Source: Candidatus Zixiibacteriota bacterium | GTDB taxonomy: Bacteria > Zixibacteria > MSB-5A5 > GN15 > PGXB01 | Length of the DNA stretch: 64,000 nucleotides | Direction of reading: 5' to 3' | Assembly (NCBI GenBank): GCA_016933955.1 | Contig: JAFGTT010000019.1 | Coordinates: 62,001 to 126,000 of the forward strand | Shown: positions 25,691 through 34,729 of the stretch, in pieces | How positions within the stretch are numbered: position 1 is the stretch's first letter | Layout of the letters: the number at the start of each line of letters is the position of its first letter | The notes under the pieces: generated by a model | Database searches by the model: none | What the model was told of the DNA's origin: nothing | The model's input: the letters and a program-made list of their open reading frames with translations, nothing else | Position numbers and translations under genes: made by a program

Positions 25691-26515
25691 GTGAGGAAGC
25701 TATTGATTCTCGCGTCGAGTCTTCTCCTGCTGACGACTTTTACGTTTGTCGGCTGCGGTGATGATGACGACGATCCGGTCGGCAGCAAGCAGGTGGCTAT
25801 GATGTTCGGCCAGACCGCGCTGTGTGAGGGATATTTATATTTCTACAGTTACATTTTTGATATTGAAGGATTGGAACCCGATATTGATTCAATCCTGATC
25901 GAGGATGAAAAAGCCGAAATTCAGATCGGCTATGGCGAAGGCCTTATGATGGGCCAGGCCCATTATGAAGAAGACCAGGGCTCTCTGGAATCCGGTGATG
26001 ATGTCACGATTGAAATATACACTTCAGGCGGAAAATCGTCCTGTACGGTCAGCCTTCTGGATTGCGAAGATGACGTGCCTGAGGTTATCGGCTGGGCATC
26101 CAGTTCTCCTTATGATACTATTGATGCCGAAGATCCGATTGAAATCGACTGGCACCCGGTGGACAATGCCGAATGGTATCTGGTTGACTATTATTACAGC
26201 TATGATTCCAACGGCACCCATGATAGTCATGATGCCTATTATGCAACCAGTGACACATTCTTTACTCTTGCCGGTACGGAAACCGAGTATAACGGTTATT
26301 TTGAATTCAATATTGTGGCCATTAACGGACCGACCCCCGATGCCTCATCCGGCAATATTACCGGTGAATATGTCAGGGGTGCGATTATCAGTTACGCCAG
26401 CGACTGGTTCGATATTTATGTCGGTACGGGTGATGCCTGGCCTTCGCCATTGAAACCGACCGATGATATCGAACATCGTGATATCAGCAAACGCCTTACG
26501 GAAATTTACAAATAA
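25691..26515 (+). CDS. Asp-rich lipoprotein, family unknown
   Basis: 274 residues. GTG start with AGGAGG five bases before. The signal peptide ends in TFVGCG, a lipobox, then a GDDDDDPVG linker. The mature part has a beta-rich region (45-130) and a second, FN3-like region (DPIEIDWHPVDNAEWYLVDYYY in part, then SDTFFTLAGTETEYNG) with many Tyr and Asp. No enzyme motif. Probably an outer-membrane lipoprotein. A strong terminator follows at 26549, so it is a single-gene unit. Confidence 0.65.
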   Translation: MRKLLILASSLLLLTTFTFVGCGDDDDDPVGSKQVAMMFGQTALCEGYLYFYSYIFDIEGLEPDIDSILIEDEKAEIQIGYGEGLMMGQAHYEEDQGSLESGDDVTIEIYTSGGKSSCTVSLLDCEDDVPEVIGWASSSPYDTIDAEDPIEIDWHPVDNAEWYLVDYYYSYDSNGTHDSHDAYYATSDTFFTLAGTETEYNGYFEFNIVAINGPTPDASSGNITGEYVRGAIISYASDWFDIYVGTGDAWPSPLKPTDDIEHRDISKRLTEIYK

Positions 26516-26548
26516 TTTCATTCCGTAAAACTCGAAGTTGAAATTGAG

Positions 26549-26574
26549 CCGGGGTCATCGACCCCGGTTTTTTT
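26549..26574 (+). terminator. Intrinsic terminator after Asp-rich lipoprotein
   Basis: CCGGGGT (26549-26555), loop CATCG, ACCCCGG (26561-26567), then seven T. Perfect 7-bp GC-rich stem. Confidence 0.9.
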
Positions 26575-26722
26575 ATGCCTGCGTTTTGTTCCATGAATCT
26601 TTATAGCTTGAAATACGTCATAACATTATATTGGCGGATAGGATTTATGGCCCGGCCAGTGAGAATGAAATAGATGTAATTGCCGGTCGGGGGAATGCAC
26701 AATGATTCATGGAGACGTCATT

Positions 26723-28576
26723 ATGAAGAACATTATCATCGGATTATGTCTTGGCCTGATTATTCCGTTCAATGTGGCTATCGGGGATAATACGACCCCT
26801 CTTTCGGATCCTTATCAAATAATGGGGCGATATGTTCAGGCTATCGGTGGACTGGAACGGCTGAAAGGCGAACAAACCAGTTACTTCGAAGCCACCTTTA
26901 CCATGCCCGGGCTGGCAGGAACTCTGAAAAACTGGACCGGGCGTCCGGATCGGGAACGGACGGAGCTGGATCTGCAGGTTCTCAGAAAGACAACCGGGGA
27001 TAATGGCCGTTTCAGCTGGGAGTTAGATACCAATGGTAAAGTAACCATAAACAAGGATAAAGCGACTCTGAAAAGACGGGAGATTTCGCGTCTGATGAAT
27101 GAATTCGATTTTCTCGATCCCGGGTCCAATATTTTTGATTTGTTTTTTATGGGAAGCGAAGCCATTGACGGAAAGACCTGTTATGTTATCCGAATCACGA
27201 ACAGCGTTAATAATGACACTCTGATCGAGTATTATCCTGTCGATGATTTTATTAAAAGCAAATCGGTCAGTATCACGCCCGACGAAAAAGTCATTACGAA
27301 ATTCTCGGATTATCGTTTTGTCGATGGGCTTTTGATTCCGTTTTGCCAGGAGATGAATATTCAACCGGTCGGGCAGGAAATAAAGGTCCAGATTACCGAA
27401 TATCGGTCCGATATTGAAATTGACCCGGCTCTGTTCGATCCGCCCGGTGAGGATGTTCGGGATTATCGCTTTTTATCCGGGGGAGCATCGGCTGATATCC
27501 CGTTTGAATATATTGAAAACCATATTTATTTAATGGTCAATATTAACGGTCGTGAAAGAATATGGATTCTTGATACCGGGGCGCAGATGTCGGTTATCTC
27601 AAGCCGCTACGCTCGAGAAATCGGGGTGGATTTGGAGGGAAGTATGAAGGGCTCGGGAGCCGGGAATACCGTCGATTTTTCTTTTGCAACTCTGCCGTCA
27701 TATCGCCTGGGAGATATTGAATTCGAACCGCAGCAAGTGGCCGCTCTTGATCTGGGAGAAATTTTCGATCATTTTGATATTGATGTGGTCGGAATTCTGG
27801 GATATGATTTTCTGTCGCGATTTATTACGCGGGTCGACTATGCCGGAGAAATGCTGACCTTTTATGATCCCGATCATTTCGAATATGACGGCCCCGGGGT
27901 GATTCTGGATGCGCCCCTTCATGGCAATGATTTCCATATTCCCATAACCGTGGATGGCCGCTACGATGGGGATTGGAATGTCGATCTGGGGGCCTCGACC
28001 ATAAGTTTTCATTACCCTTATGCCCGCGAACACAATTTGCAGGAAGGCCGGGGAGTGGATCGTGTCGGCCTTGGAGCCGGCGGGGAGTTTCGGGAGCGGA
28101 CGGTTCAATTCGAGTATCTGGAATTGGCCGGATTCAGGATTTTAAAACCACTGATCGATATTCCCATGAATGAGATGGAAGGGGCCTTTCGATCCGGTGA
28201 GATGACCGGCAATCTGGGCAATTCCATAATGCGGAATTTCATTCTTTATCTTGATTATAAGAATCAGAAAATGATAGTGGAAAGAGGGAAAGATTTCGGC
28301 CGGGAATTTCCTGAGGATAAGAGCGGCCTGCAAATCTGGCGGGAAAATGGTCGTCCTGTGGTTCATTTTATTTCACCGGGGACACCCGGTCAAAAGGCGG
28401 AATTCCAGGTCGGAGATATCATCTTGTCTGTGAATAAGCTGAAAGTGGAATATCTGAAAAATCTCCAGGCACTTCATGATTTATTCAAAGCCGCCGAGGG
28501 TACCGAATATAATGTGGGAATAATGCGTGACGGCAAGGAGCGGGAACTAAAAATCCGGCTGAAAAATCTTTATTAG
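26723..28576 (+). CDS. Secreted retropepsin-like aspartic protease with PDZ domain
   Basis: About 617 residues. Signal peptide, then an N-terminal region of about 230 residues with an LolA/outer-membrane-lipoprotein-like strand pattern (YVQAIGGLERLKG onward). Two retropepsin-like lobes follow. The first has the active-site triad D284-T-G-A in ILDTGAQMSVIS. The second has D421-L-G-A in NVDLGASTISFH, where Thr is replaced by Leu. GILGYDF and GNLGNSIM are the usual flap-side Gly motifs. A C-terminal PDZ domain (about 530-615, SPGTPGQKAEFQVGDIILSV) ends the protein. It should act in the periplasm. The ATG at 26723 has GGAGACG upstream. Confidence 0.82.
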   Translation: MKNIIIGLCLGLIIPFNVAIGDNTTPLSDPYQIMGRYVQAIGGLERLKGEQTSYFEATFTMPGLAGTLKNWTGRPDRERTELDLQVLRKTTGDNGRFSWELDTNGKVTINKDKATLKRREISRLMNEFDFLDPGSNIFDLFFMGSEAIDGKTCYVIRITNSVNNDTLIEYYPVDDFIKSKSVSITPDEKVITKFSDYRFVDGLLIPFCQEMNIQPVGQEIKVQITEYRSDIEIDPALFDPPGEDVRDYRFLSGGASADIPFEYIENHIYLMVNINGRERIWILDTGAQMSVISSRYAREIGVDLEGSMKGSGAGNTVDFSFATLPSYRLGDIEFEPQQVAALDLGEIFDHFDIDVVGILGYDFLSRFITRVDYAGEMLTFYDPDHFEYDGPGVILDAPLHGNDFHIPITVDGRYDGDWNVDLGASTISFHYPYAREHNLQEGRGVDRVGLGAGGEFRERTVQFEYLELAGFRILKPLIDIPMNEMEGAFRSGEMTGNLGNSIMRNFILYLDYKNQKMIVERGKDFGREFPEDKSGLQIWRENGRPVVHFISPGTPGQKAEFQVGDIILSVNKLKVEYLKNLQALHDLFKAAEGTEYNVGIMRDGKERELKIRLKNLY

Positions 28577-28712
28577 GTGGCAGGTTCTGTTGGATATAAC
28601 CGCCAAGGAAATGATTGCGATTAATAATCCCGCTCGGCTGAAGTTTTAGTACGCGGGCATAACCATAGACCCGGTTCAATAGATTCCAACCGAACTGAAT
28701 TTGATAAATTCA

Positions 28713-28732
28713 CCGGAATAATATAATTCCGG
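28713..28732. repeat. 20-base inverted repeat in intergenic region
   Basis: CCGGAAT and ATTCCGG flank a 6-base AT spacer, and a smaller inverted repeat AATCC-N5-GGATT follows at once. No T-run, so it looks more like a protein-binding palindrome than a terminator. It lies between the protease gene and the end of the minus-strand RNA-binding gene. Confidence 0.4.
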
Positions 28733-28864
28733 AATCCATCAAGGATTCTGCTGCTGGATGGACTGCCAGAAAAGAACAGTTAAAGTTACCCGGAAATCAG
28801 CAGTACGAGTATCGAATCCAAACAAGTCTCAGCAAAATCACGGCCGGTACAAGATCCCGGACTA

Positions 28865-29134
28865 TTATCTCCGCGTATCTCTTCTGGGACCCCGATCATT
28901 CCTTTTCGGACGAGCTTCATCGACTCTCAACGTCCGACCTTTAAAATCGGTTCCTTCCAGTTCCGCTTTGGCCTTCTCGGCTTCTTCGGGTGTCGACATT
29001 TCAACGAAACCAAAGCCTTTACCTTCGATAACGTTGATACTTTTCACCTCACCGTAGGCGGCGAACAATTCCTGCAACTGCTCGGCCGTCACACCATAAT
29101 TGAGGTTGCCGACATAAAGTTTGCTACCTTGCAT
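28865..29134 (-). CDS. Small RNA-binding protein with one RRM
   Basis: 89 residues: a single RNA-recognition motif with RNP2 (LYVGNL) at residues 6-11 and RNP1 (KGFGFVEM) near residue 39, then a short basic tail RPKRNDRGPRRDTRR. It matches the bacterial Rbp type of cyanobacteria and other phyla, often cold-induced and RNA-chaperone-like. AGGAG precedes the ATG. A promoter at 29257-29285 would give a leader of about 115 bases, which suits post-transcriptional or cold control. Confidence 0.95.
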   Translation of the reverse strand: MQGSKLYVGNLNYGVTAEQLQELFAAYGEVKSINVIEGKGFGFVEMSTPEEAEKAKAELEGTDFKGRTLRVDEARPKRNDRGPRRDTRR

Positions 29135-29256
29135 GGTATACTCCTGATTTGGTAACTTCTTTTGCTTGAAATGTCTCCTGAAATAAGAGCGAATATATCT
29201 TACTGGCTTTTTAAAGGAAACATTTCTGCAAAGACACCTTGGTTAAACACGATTTT

Positions 29257-29285
29257 ATTCTAACCAATTAAGTCCCATCTGTCAA
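29257..29285 (-). promoter_or_regulatory. Sigma-70 promoter for the RRM gene
   Basis: On the minus strand TTGACA (29285-29280), a 17-base spacer and TAGAAT (29262-29257), five of six bases of the -10 consensus. Start near 29250. Confidence 0.65.
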
Positions 29286-29679
29286 GCTCTGATTGGTCTT
29301 TTATTACTGATACGGGAAATAAAGATACTTTGGCTGAGACCCTTATGATCAAAACACGTCTTGCTATAAGTCTTTGTTGAACAATATAATATGAAATGTT
29401 TAACCTTCCTGAATGGTTGCCTGGGAAAACTCGGGTACAAGGCGATATAATCGTTTTCTTCCGCCTGACCTGACGATGCTGAAAGTGTGGTAATTAAATA
29501 AAGATGGGCCTGATGATGGGGGGCTGTTTTTTTATTACTATTCCCGGAGAGATGATGAAATATTCCGGTGGTTTTTTTGGGGGATTACATATCGAATTAT
29601 TGAATGTATTTTATTTATTTTATGAGTTTCAATCATGATCAGGGCATAATGGTTTGAAATCCGGGCGGGCATTTTTGGC

Positions 29680-29708
29680 TTGACATTGCTAATTACTATG
29701 GTTAGATT
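29680..29708 (+). promoter_or_regulatory. Sigma-70 promoter of the twelve-gene membrane operon
   Basis: TTGACA at 29680-29685 and TAGATT at 29703-29708 with a 17-base spacer. Transcription would start near 29715, giving a leader of about 145 bases before the first gene, and that leader contains an intrinsic terminator. Confidence 0.6.
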
Positions 29709-29733
29709 CATTCATTAACTTGGATTGCAGCGG

Positions 29734-29787
29734 ATGAACGTTGTGCTTGATAATGATAATATGATTCAATATAATGTGGCTTCATGA
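29734..29787 (+). CDS. Possible 17-residue leader peptide
   Basis: An ATG at 29734 opens 17 codons ending in TGA at 29785-29787, between the predicted transcription start and the leader terminator. The product has four Asn among 17 residues (positions 2, 7, 9, 14). There is no clear ribosome site, so translation is doubtful. It is listed because its position is that of an attenuation leader. Confidence 0.2.
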   Translation: MNVVLDNDNMIQYNVAS

Positions 29788-29805
29788 TGTAAACGACGAG
29801 AGATC

Positions 29806-29839
29806 TCACAGGCGTTCAATGGGTCTGTGATTTTTTTTT
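29806..29839 (+). terminator. Leader terminator (possible attenuator) before the membrane operon
   Basis: TCACAGGC pairs with GTCTGTGA (29823-29830 region) over eight base pairs with one G-T pair, followed by nine T at 29831-29839. It ends only 21 bases before the start codon of the first gene. Since the predicted promoter is upstream of it, it would have to be read through or switched off for the operon to be expressed. Confidence 0.65.
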
Positions 29840-29860
29840 GGGATAAGAGAGAGTACCGCT

Positions 29861-31099
29861 TTGAATCTAAAAATCGTTTTTGTCGGTTTTTTTATTTTCT
29901 TGTTCAGTCATGGCCTTACTCTGGCCCAGGAATCATCTGATTCCGCATTTACCGCGAATGATACAATATCCGTTGTTCCCCCCGATGTTACGCCTGTGAT
30001 CGTTAAAAATGTGGAAGTCCGTGACAATCCCAATGATGAGGGGGGAGCCATCAGAATCCATTGGAGTCTGTCTATTGACGATTATAAGGGCGGCAAAGTG
30101 GTTAGATATGTAATCCTGAGAGGGACTGACCCACGGGGCAAATTCGAGAATCTTGGCGATGTATCATCCGGGACCGGGCAGTTTATTGACAATGCCACCG
30201 AAGACAAAGTCGAATACTATTATAAAGTCGCGGCGGTTAATGAAAAGAAGGAAGATGGCCGGCTGCTGTGGAGCGTGTCGGCCGATTCGGATATAGTCGG
30301 ACCGGTGAAATCATCAGCCCAGTGGTTCAATTTCGAGCGAATAAATGTCTTTGTCGGAACGCTGTTTGTCTGTTTGGCCATATTCATATATATCCAGATG
30401 GCAAAATCCGGACGCAACCTTTATGTCCGGAAAATCGCCGGTCTGGAATCGGTTGATGAAGCAGTTGGCCGGGCTACGGAAATGGGCCGGAAGATTCTTT
30501 ATGTCCCCGGAATCAATGATATGGATAATGTCCAGACGATTGCGGGGATTACCATTCTGGGTCGAGTGGCCCAGATTGCGGCGGAATATGAAACATGGAT
30601 CGAGGTTCCAACCTGTCGTTCGCTGGTAATGGTAACCGCCAAGGAAATTGTCAAGGAAGCATACAGTAAAGCCGGTCGACCGGATGCCTATAACGAAGAT
30701 CAGGTTCATTATCTGACTGATGACCAGTTTGGATATGCCGCCGCTATCGACGGAATGATTGTCCGTGAAAGACCGGCGGCGATTTTTTATATGGGGGCGT
30801 TTTTCGCCGAGTCGCTGATTATGGCAGAAACCGGAAATTCAATCGGGGCGATCCAGATTGCCGGTACCGGTCAGCCCTCGCAGTTGCCGTTTTTTGTGGC
30901 CTCGTGCGATTATACCCTGATCGGTGAGGAACTTTTCGCGGCTTCGGCCTATCTTTCGCGTGAACCGCGCCTTCTGGGTTCGCTTAAAGGTCAGGATTTG
31001 GCCAAAGCGGCCATTCTGGTATCGATCATTGTTGGTGTTGTCCTGGAGACGTTCGGATTATTCCAGTTTTCCGGCTTTTTCAGGGTTATTGGTGAATAG
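29861..31099 (+). CDS. Cassette 1 protein A: FN3 domain, membrane helix, DUF6754-like domain
   Basis: 412 residues. Signal peptide (… LTLA), an FN3 domain at about 45-140 (GGAIRIHWSLS, VRYVILRGTD, YYYKVAAVN), one membrane helix at about 160-178, then a cytoplasmic domain of about 210 residues that I place in DUF6754: VRKIAGLESVDEAVGRATEMG, GINDMDNVQTIAGITIL, AGRPDAYNEDQ, FYMGAFFAESLIMAETG, CDYTLIGEELFAASAYL. A last hydrophobic helix ends it. TTG start after an AGAGAG-like site; the two paralogues at 33464 and 37168 confirm the reading. No catalytic role is known for the domain. First gene of the operon. Confidence 0.85.
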   Translation: MNLKIVFVGFFIFLFSHGLTLAQESSDSAFTANDTISVVPPDVTPVIVKNVEVRDNPNDEGGAIRIHWSLSIDDYKGGKVVRYVILRGTDPRGKFENLGDVSSGTGQFIDNATEDKVEYYYKVAAVNEKKEDGRLLWSVSADSDIVGPVKSSAQWFNFERINVFVGTLFVCLAIFIYIQMAKSGRNLYVRKIAGLESVDEAVGRATEMGRKILYVPGINDMDNVQTIAGITILGRVAQIAAEYETWIEVPTCRSLVMVTAKEIVKEAYSKAGRPDAYNEDQVHYLTDDQFGYAAAIDGMIVRERPAAIFYMGAFFAESLIMAETGNSIGAIQIAGTGQPSQLPFFVASCDYTLIGEELFAASAYLSREPRLLGSLKGQDLAKAAILVSIIVGVVLETFGLFQFSGFFRVIGE

Positions 31100-31116
31100 G
31101 GAAGAAGGATTCCGAT

Positions 31117-31788
31117 ATGCGTCGTGAGATTCCGTTAATTATTACCGCGGTGGTCGGGTTTGTCTATGTTATCCAGTATTTTATTCCTCATTATCCCTTT
31201 AATAATTTGAATGGATGGTTTTCCGACTGGTTTTCGATTATCGGAGCCTGTGCCATCTGGCTGGGGGCTCTCAACCTGATGAGAATTTCATTTGATAAGG
31301 TATACAAAAAAAGAAGGGACTGGGGTTATTCGATTATCATTATTCTTTCATTTGCACTTATTGTCGTAATTGGCTTCGGCGGCGGTCGGGATTTCCGGGA
31401 CCTTGGAACCAATTTTGACTGGCTTTACCGATTCATTTACACACCCTTGTCGGCCACGATGTTTGCACTTCTGGCCTTTTTTGTGGCTTCGGCCTCGTAC
31501 CGAGCTTTCCGGGCCAGGAATTTGGAGGCATCGCTTCTGCTGGTAGCGGCTTTCTTTGTCATGATCGGGCGGGTACCGGTGGGTGATGCTCTGGTAACCA
31601 AGGTGGCCGGACTGATAAGTCTGCCGATTCCGGATGCCGTTCTGCCATCCAAAATCGCCACCTGGATTATGAATTATATCAATGCCGCCGGTCAGCGGGC
31701 GATTATGATCGGGATTGCCCTGGGAATAGTCTCGACCTCGCTTCGAGTTATTCTCGGTATCGAACGGGCTCATCTGGGGGGTGAATGA
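31117..31788 (+). CDS. Cassette 1 protein B: conserved multi-helix membrane protein
   Basis: 223 residues with about six membrane helices. Paralogous to the genes at 34730 and 38716: all three start M[RK]RxxPL, share SA[SA]YRAFRA[RK] in the middle, RAIxIGxxLG near the end, and finish LG[IV]ER[AT][HY]LG. No known family could be assigned and no signal peptide is seen. GAAGGA precedes the ATG. Its TGA overlaps the ATG of gene C by four bases, so B and C should be made together. Confidence 0.85.
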   Translation: MRREIPLIITAVVGFVYVIQYFIPHYPFNNLNGWFSDWFSIIGACAIWLGALNLMRISFDKVYKKRRDWGYSIIIILSFALIVVIGFGGGRDFRDLGTNFDWLYRFIYTPLSATMFALLAFFVASASYRAFRARNLEASLLLVAAFFVMIGRVPVGDALVTKVAGLISLPIPDAVLPSKIATWIMNYINAAGQRAIMIGIALGIVSTSLRVILGIERAHLGGE

Positions 31789-32780
31789 TGAAACAGGATC
31801 TGATAGTATACCTTGGCGTACTGATACTGGCCCTGGTATTTTATTTTGTCATCACCGAACCAGTGGTTTTTTCGCCGACCGTATCATTGATTCTGATCGG
31901 CATTATCGGACTGGTTCTCCTTTATATTTTGATAAAGACTATCCGCGGCCAGGTATTTGGCCGGAGAACGGTGTTTTTATTTGTAGGAATTGCCGTGGTC
32001 CTGCCGTTTTTCATGTCCATTCGGCAGGATATCAAACTGTCGCCGGAGGTTGAGGAGTTGTACAATGCTGTCATGGCATTGCAACCCGGTTCAAAAGTCC
32101 TGGTTTCGCTGGATTATGACCCGCCCTCAGCTCCGGAACTGCAACCGATGGCGGAATCGTTTTTTCTACTTTGTTTTCGAAGAGATTTAAAGGTCATTGT
32201 CATGGGTCTTTGGCCTCAGGGCCCGCAGCAGGCTGAACTGGCTATTCAGAAAATACTTGATCGTCCCGAGATGGCTTCAAGAAACATCCGCTATGGTATC
32301 GATTATGTCAATCTTGGGTTTCAGACCGGCAATGAGTTTGTCATTCAGCGTATGGGCGGATCCTTCCGCAGTATGTTTTCGACCGATTACTATGGGACGC
32401 CTTATGATTCCTTACCGCTGGTAAGAAATATTACAAATTTCAACAATATTGATTTTTCATTTAACCTTTCGGCCGGATATCCCGGAACAATTGAATGGGT
32501 TCAGGTCGCAGTGGATCGTTACGGGGTTAAACTGGGAGCGGGTAATACTGCTGTTCAGGCGCCTCAGGTTTATCCTTATCTGCGAGCCGGCCAGTTGACC
32601 GGTCTACTGGGCGGGCTCAACGGGGCCGCCGAGTTCGAGAAGGTAACCGGTGTTCTCGGCAAAGGCACCAAATTCATGGTATCGCAGTCGTTTTCACATG
32701 TTATCGTGATTGCCTTTATTATCATTGGCAATGTGGCCTATTTCATGGGTCGGAAACAGGAAACGAAGAAGAAGCAATAG
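31785..32780 (+). CDS. Cassette 1 protein C: membrane-tethered extracytoplasmic domain
   Basis: 331 residues. Three N-terminal helices (to about residue 85), an extracytoplasmic domain of about 210 residues, and one C-terminal helix followed by the basic RKQETKKK tail, which places the C-terminus inside. Landmarks are LDYDPPSAPELQPM, YGIDYVNLGF, TDYYGTPYDSLP and GLLGGLNGAAEFE; equivalents are present in the paralogues at 35400 and 39372. Family not recognised. Its ATG overlaps the stop of gene B. Confidence 0.82.
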   Translation: MMKQDLIVYLGVLILALVFYFVITEPVVFSPTVSLILIGIIGLVLLYILIKTIRGQVFGRRTVFLFVGIAVVLPFFMSIRQDIKLSPEVEELYNAVMALQPGSKVLVSLDYDPPSAPELQPMAESFFLLCFRRDLKVIVMGLWPQGPQQAELAIQKILDRPEMASRNIRYGIDYVNLGFQTGNEFVIQRMGGSFRSMFSTDYYGTPYDSLPLVRNITNFNNIDFSFNLSAGYPGTIEWVQVAVDRYGVKLGAGNTAVQAPQVYPYLRAGQLTGLLGGLNGAAEFEKVTGVLGKGTKFMVSQSFSHVIVIAFIIIGNVAYFMGRKQETKKKQ

Positions 32781-32816
32781 GCGGTCAAAATAACCGGACC
32801 GCTTGAGGATATAGAT

Positions 32817-33461
32817 ATGGAAATTTTTGGAACCTGGCTGGCGGCGTTTTTCACTCTGGGGATTATATCCTTTTTATACAAGGACAATCCCTGGTACAAG
32901 GTGAGTGAAGCGATTTTTGTGGGGATATCGGCTGGTTACTGGTTTGTCATATCTTTCTGGGATAACCTGTATGGCAAGTTATATATCGGGATAAGCGAGC
33001 ATGGCGACTATATGCTTCTGGTCGGCGCCGTCCTGGGTTTTATGATGTTGTTGCGATTAATTCCCAAGATCGGGTGGATTTCCCGCTGGCCTTTGTCGTT
33101 TGTGGTCGGATCCATTTCGGGTTTCTACCTGATGAACTATTTCTCATCGAATGTCATGGCTCAGGTTCAAAATTCGATTCTTCCCTTCTTCAGCTCCAGT
33201 TACGGTCAACCGATGTTCTCGGCATCATTCGAGCAAATTGTCGGCAATATAGTTGTGGTGGTGGGGACTTTCACCGGCCTGGTTTATTTCTTTTTCTCGA
33301 AGGAGCATAAAGGTGCTTTTGGAGGGATGGCCAAGGTCGGTATCTGGGTCATTATGATTACCTTCGGGGCCTCGTTCGGTTATACGGTTATGAGCCGTAT
33401 GTCGCTTCTGATCGGGCGTATGGATTTCATCTTCGGGGATTGGCTGGGAATGATTCAATAG
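32817..33461 (+). CDS. Cassette 1 protein D: conserved membrane protein
   Basis: 214 residues, about six helices. Shared with the paralogues at 36313 and 40255: SFLYKDNPxYK near the start, FISRWP-like ISRWP after the third helix, FFFSKEHKG in a loop, and FGASFGYTVM in the last helix, followed by an amphipathic end. It is the shortest of the three D proteins; it lacks the extra N-terminal helix of D2 and the extra C-terminal helix of D3. GAGGAT precedes the ATG. Function unknown. Confidence 0.82.
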   Translation: MEIFGTWLAAFFTLGIISFLYKDNPWYKVSEAIFVGISAGYWFVISFWDNLYGKLYIGISEHGDYMLLVGAVLGFMMLLRLIPKIGWISRWPLSFVVGSISGFYLMNYFSSNVMAQVQNSILPFFSSSYGQPMFSASFEQIVGNIVVVVGTFTGLVYFFFSKEHKGAFGGMAKVGIWVIMITFGASFGYTVMSRMSLLIGRMDFIFGDWLGMIQ

Positions 33462-33463
33462 TG

Positions 33464-34714
33464 ATGGATTATTACGTTAAATTTCATAGGCCTCACAGCA
33501 ATATAATTCCATTATTCACAATTATCTTTTTTCTGGCGACCGGGATGATTAATGCCCAGGGAACGGATTCATCGGTTGTCGATACGGCCATGCAGGTTCA
33601 GCTTCCGGTTCCGGTTTCGGAATTCATGGCTCTGGATCACGAGTACGATCGCGGCGAGGCCGTGGATTTGAGCTGGAAATTGTCGGTAAATGATGATGGC
33701 TCGGGACGGGTGACCGGCTATGATATTTACCGGTCGCATGGCGGAGACGGGAAATTTATTTTAATTGCCTCGGTTCCACCCGGTTTCGGAACTTTTGTTG
33801 ATAAGGATGTAAAATCGGGCGATGTCTATACCTATAAAATCGCCACCACGTTGGAAGCCGGAGCATCGGCATTCATTGAGGCCGATCCGGTGATTCCGAA
33901 TACCGAGATAATCAACTGGAATCTTCTTAACCTGTTTATCATCGGTTTCATAGTCTGCGGTTCGGTGATATTTTTTATCGCCCATGCCAAGCGCGGGAAA
34001 AAATTATTTATTCGCAAAATTGCCGGTCTTGAGGCGGTCGATGAAGCTATTGGCCGGGCTACCGAAATGGGCCGTCCAATTCTGTTTGTCCCCGGCATTA
34101 ATGATATGGATGATGTCCAGACAATTGCCGGGATCACCATTCTCGCGCGGGTGGCCAAGGTGGTGGCCGAGTACGATATAAAGATTAATATGCCGGTGTC
34201 GCGGTCGATTGTCATGACTACCGCGCGTGAAACCATACGAGATGCTTATGCGGCCGTCGGTCGTCCGGATGCATATAATGACGACATGGTTCGCTATATT
34301 ACCGATGAGCAGTTCGGTTATGTGGCGGCGGTCGATGGAATTATGGTTCGTGAAAAGCCGGCCACCTGCTTTTATCTTGGCGCTTTCTTTGCCGAGTCGC
34401 TGATTCTGGCTGAGACGGGTAATTCGATTGGGGCGATTCAGATCGGCGGGACGGCCATGCCGGCTCAATTGCCATTTTTCGTGGCCGCCTGCGATTATAC
34501 CCTGATTGGCGAGGAGCTTTTTGCCGCTTCGGCCTACCTGTCCAATGATCCCAAACAACTGGGTTCCCTTAAAGGTCAGGATGTGGGCAAGTCCGTTGCC
34601 ATGGCCGCTATCATTCTGGGTGTCCTGAGCGAGACTATTTCGCAAGCCTGGGGCGGTTCATTGTTTTTTAAACTGGCCGAGTATATGCAACGATTCTTTA
34701 CCATTTCGAATTGA
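33464..34714 (+). CDS. Cassette 2 protein A: FN3 domain, membrane helix, DUF6754-like domain
   Basis: 416 residues. Signal peptide ending INA, an FN3 domain (VDLSWKLSVNDDGSG, VTGYDIYRSHGG, YTYKIATT), one membrane helix at about 148-167, then the DUF6754-like region with GRATEMG, GINDMDDVQTIAG, VGRPDAYNDD, LGAFFAESLILAETG and CDYTLIGEELFAASAYL. This region is visibly closer to protein A of cassette 1 than to that of cassette 3. It starts at ATG 33464, three bases after the D1 stop; the ribosome site is weak, so coupling to D1 is likely. Confidence 0.85.
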   Translation: MDYYVKFHRPHSNIIPLFTIIFFLATGMINAQGTDSSVVDTAMQVQLPVPVSEFMALDHEYDRGEAVDLSWKLSVNDDGSGRVTGYDIYRSHGGDGKFILIASVPPGFGTFVDKDVKSGDVYTYKIATTLEAGASAFIEADPVIPNTEIINWNLLNLFIIGFIVCGSVIFFIAHAKRGKKLFIRKIAGLEAVDEAIGRATEMGRPILFVPGINDMDDVQTIAGITILARVAKVVAEYDIKINMPVSRSIVMTTARETIRDAYAAVGRPDAYNDDMVRYITDEQFGYVAAVDGIMVREKPATCFYLGAFFAESLILAETGNSIGAIQIGGTAMPAQLPFFVAACDYTLIGEELFAASAYLSNDPKQLGSLKGQDVGKSVAMAAIILGVLSETISQAWGGSLFFKLAEYMQRFFTISN

Positions 34715-34729
34715 TGAGGTAATGAAGGT

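Larger units (their letters stand above)
29135..29860. other. 726-base divergent regulatory region
   Basis: It separates the RRM gene (left) from the twelve-gene membrane operon (right). It contains one good promoter in each direction, a leader terminator at 29806 and a possible leader peptide at 29734. The middle (29300-29670) is AT-rich with a poor hairpin-plus-T-run near 29554-29579 (CCGGA/TCCGG). No longer gene is supported. Confidence 0.6.

Noticed and set aside
28740-28860. Possible tRNA remnant (a CGAATCC-like T-loop piece near 28815)
   Set aside because: No acceptor stem or anticodon arm can be paired around it.
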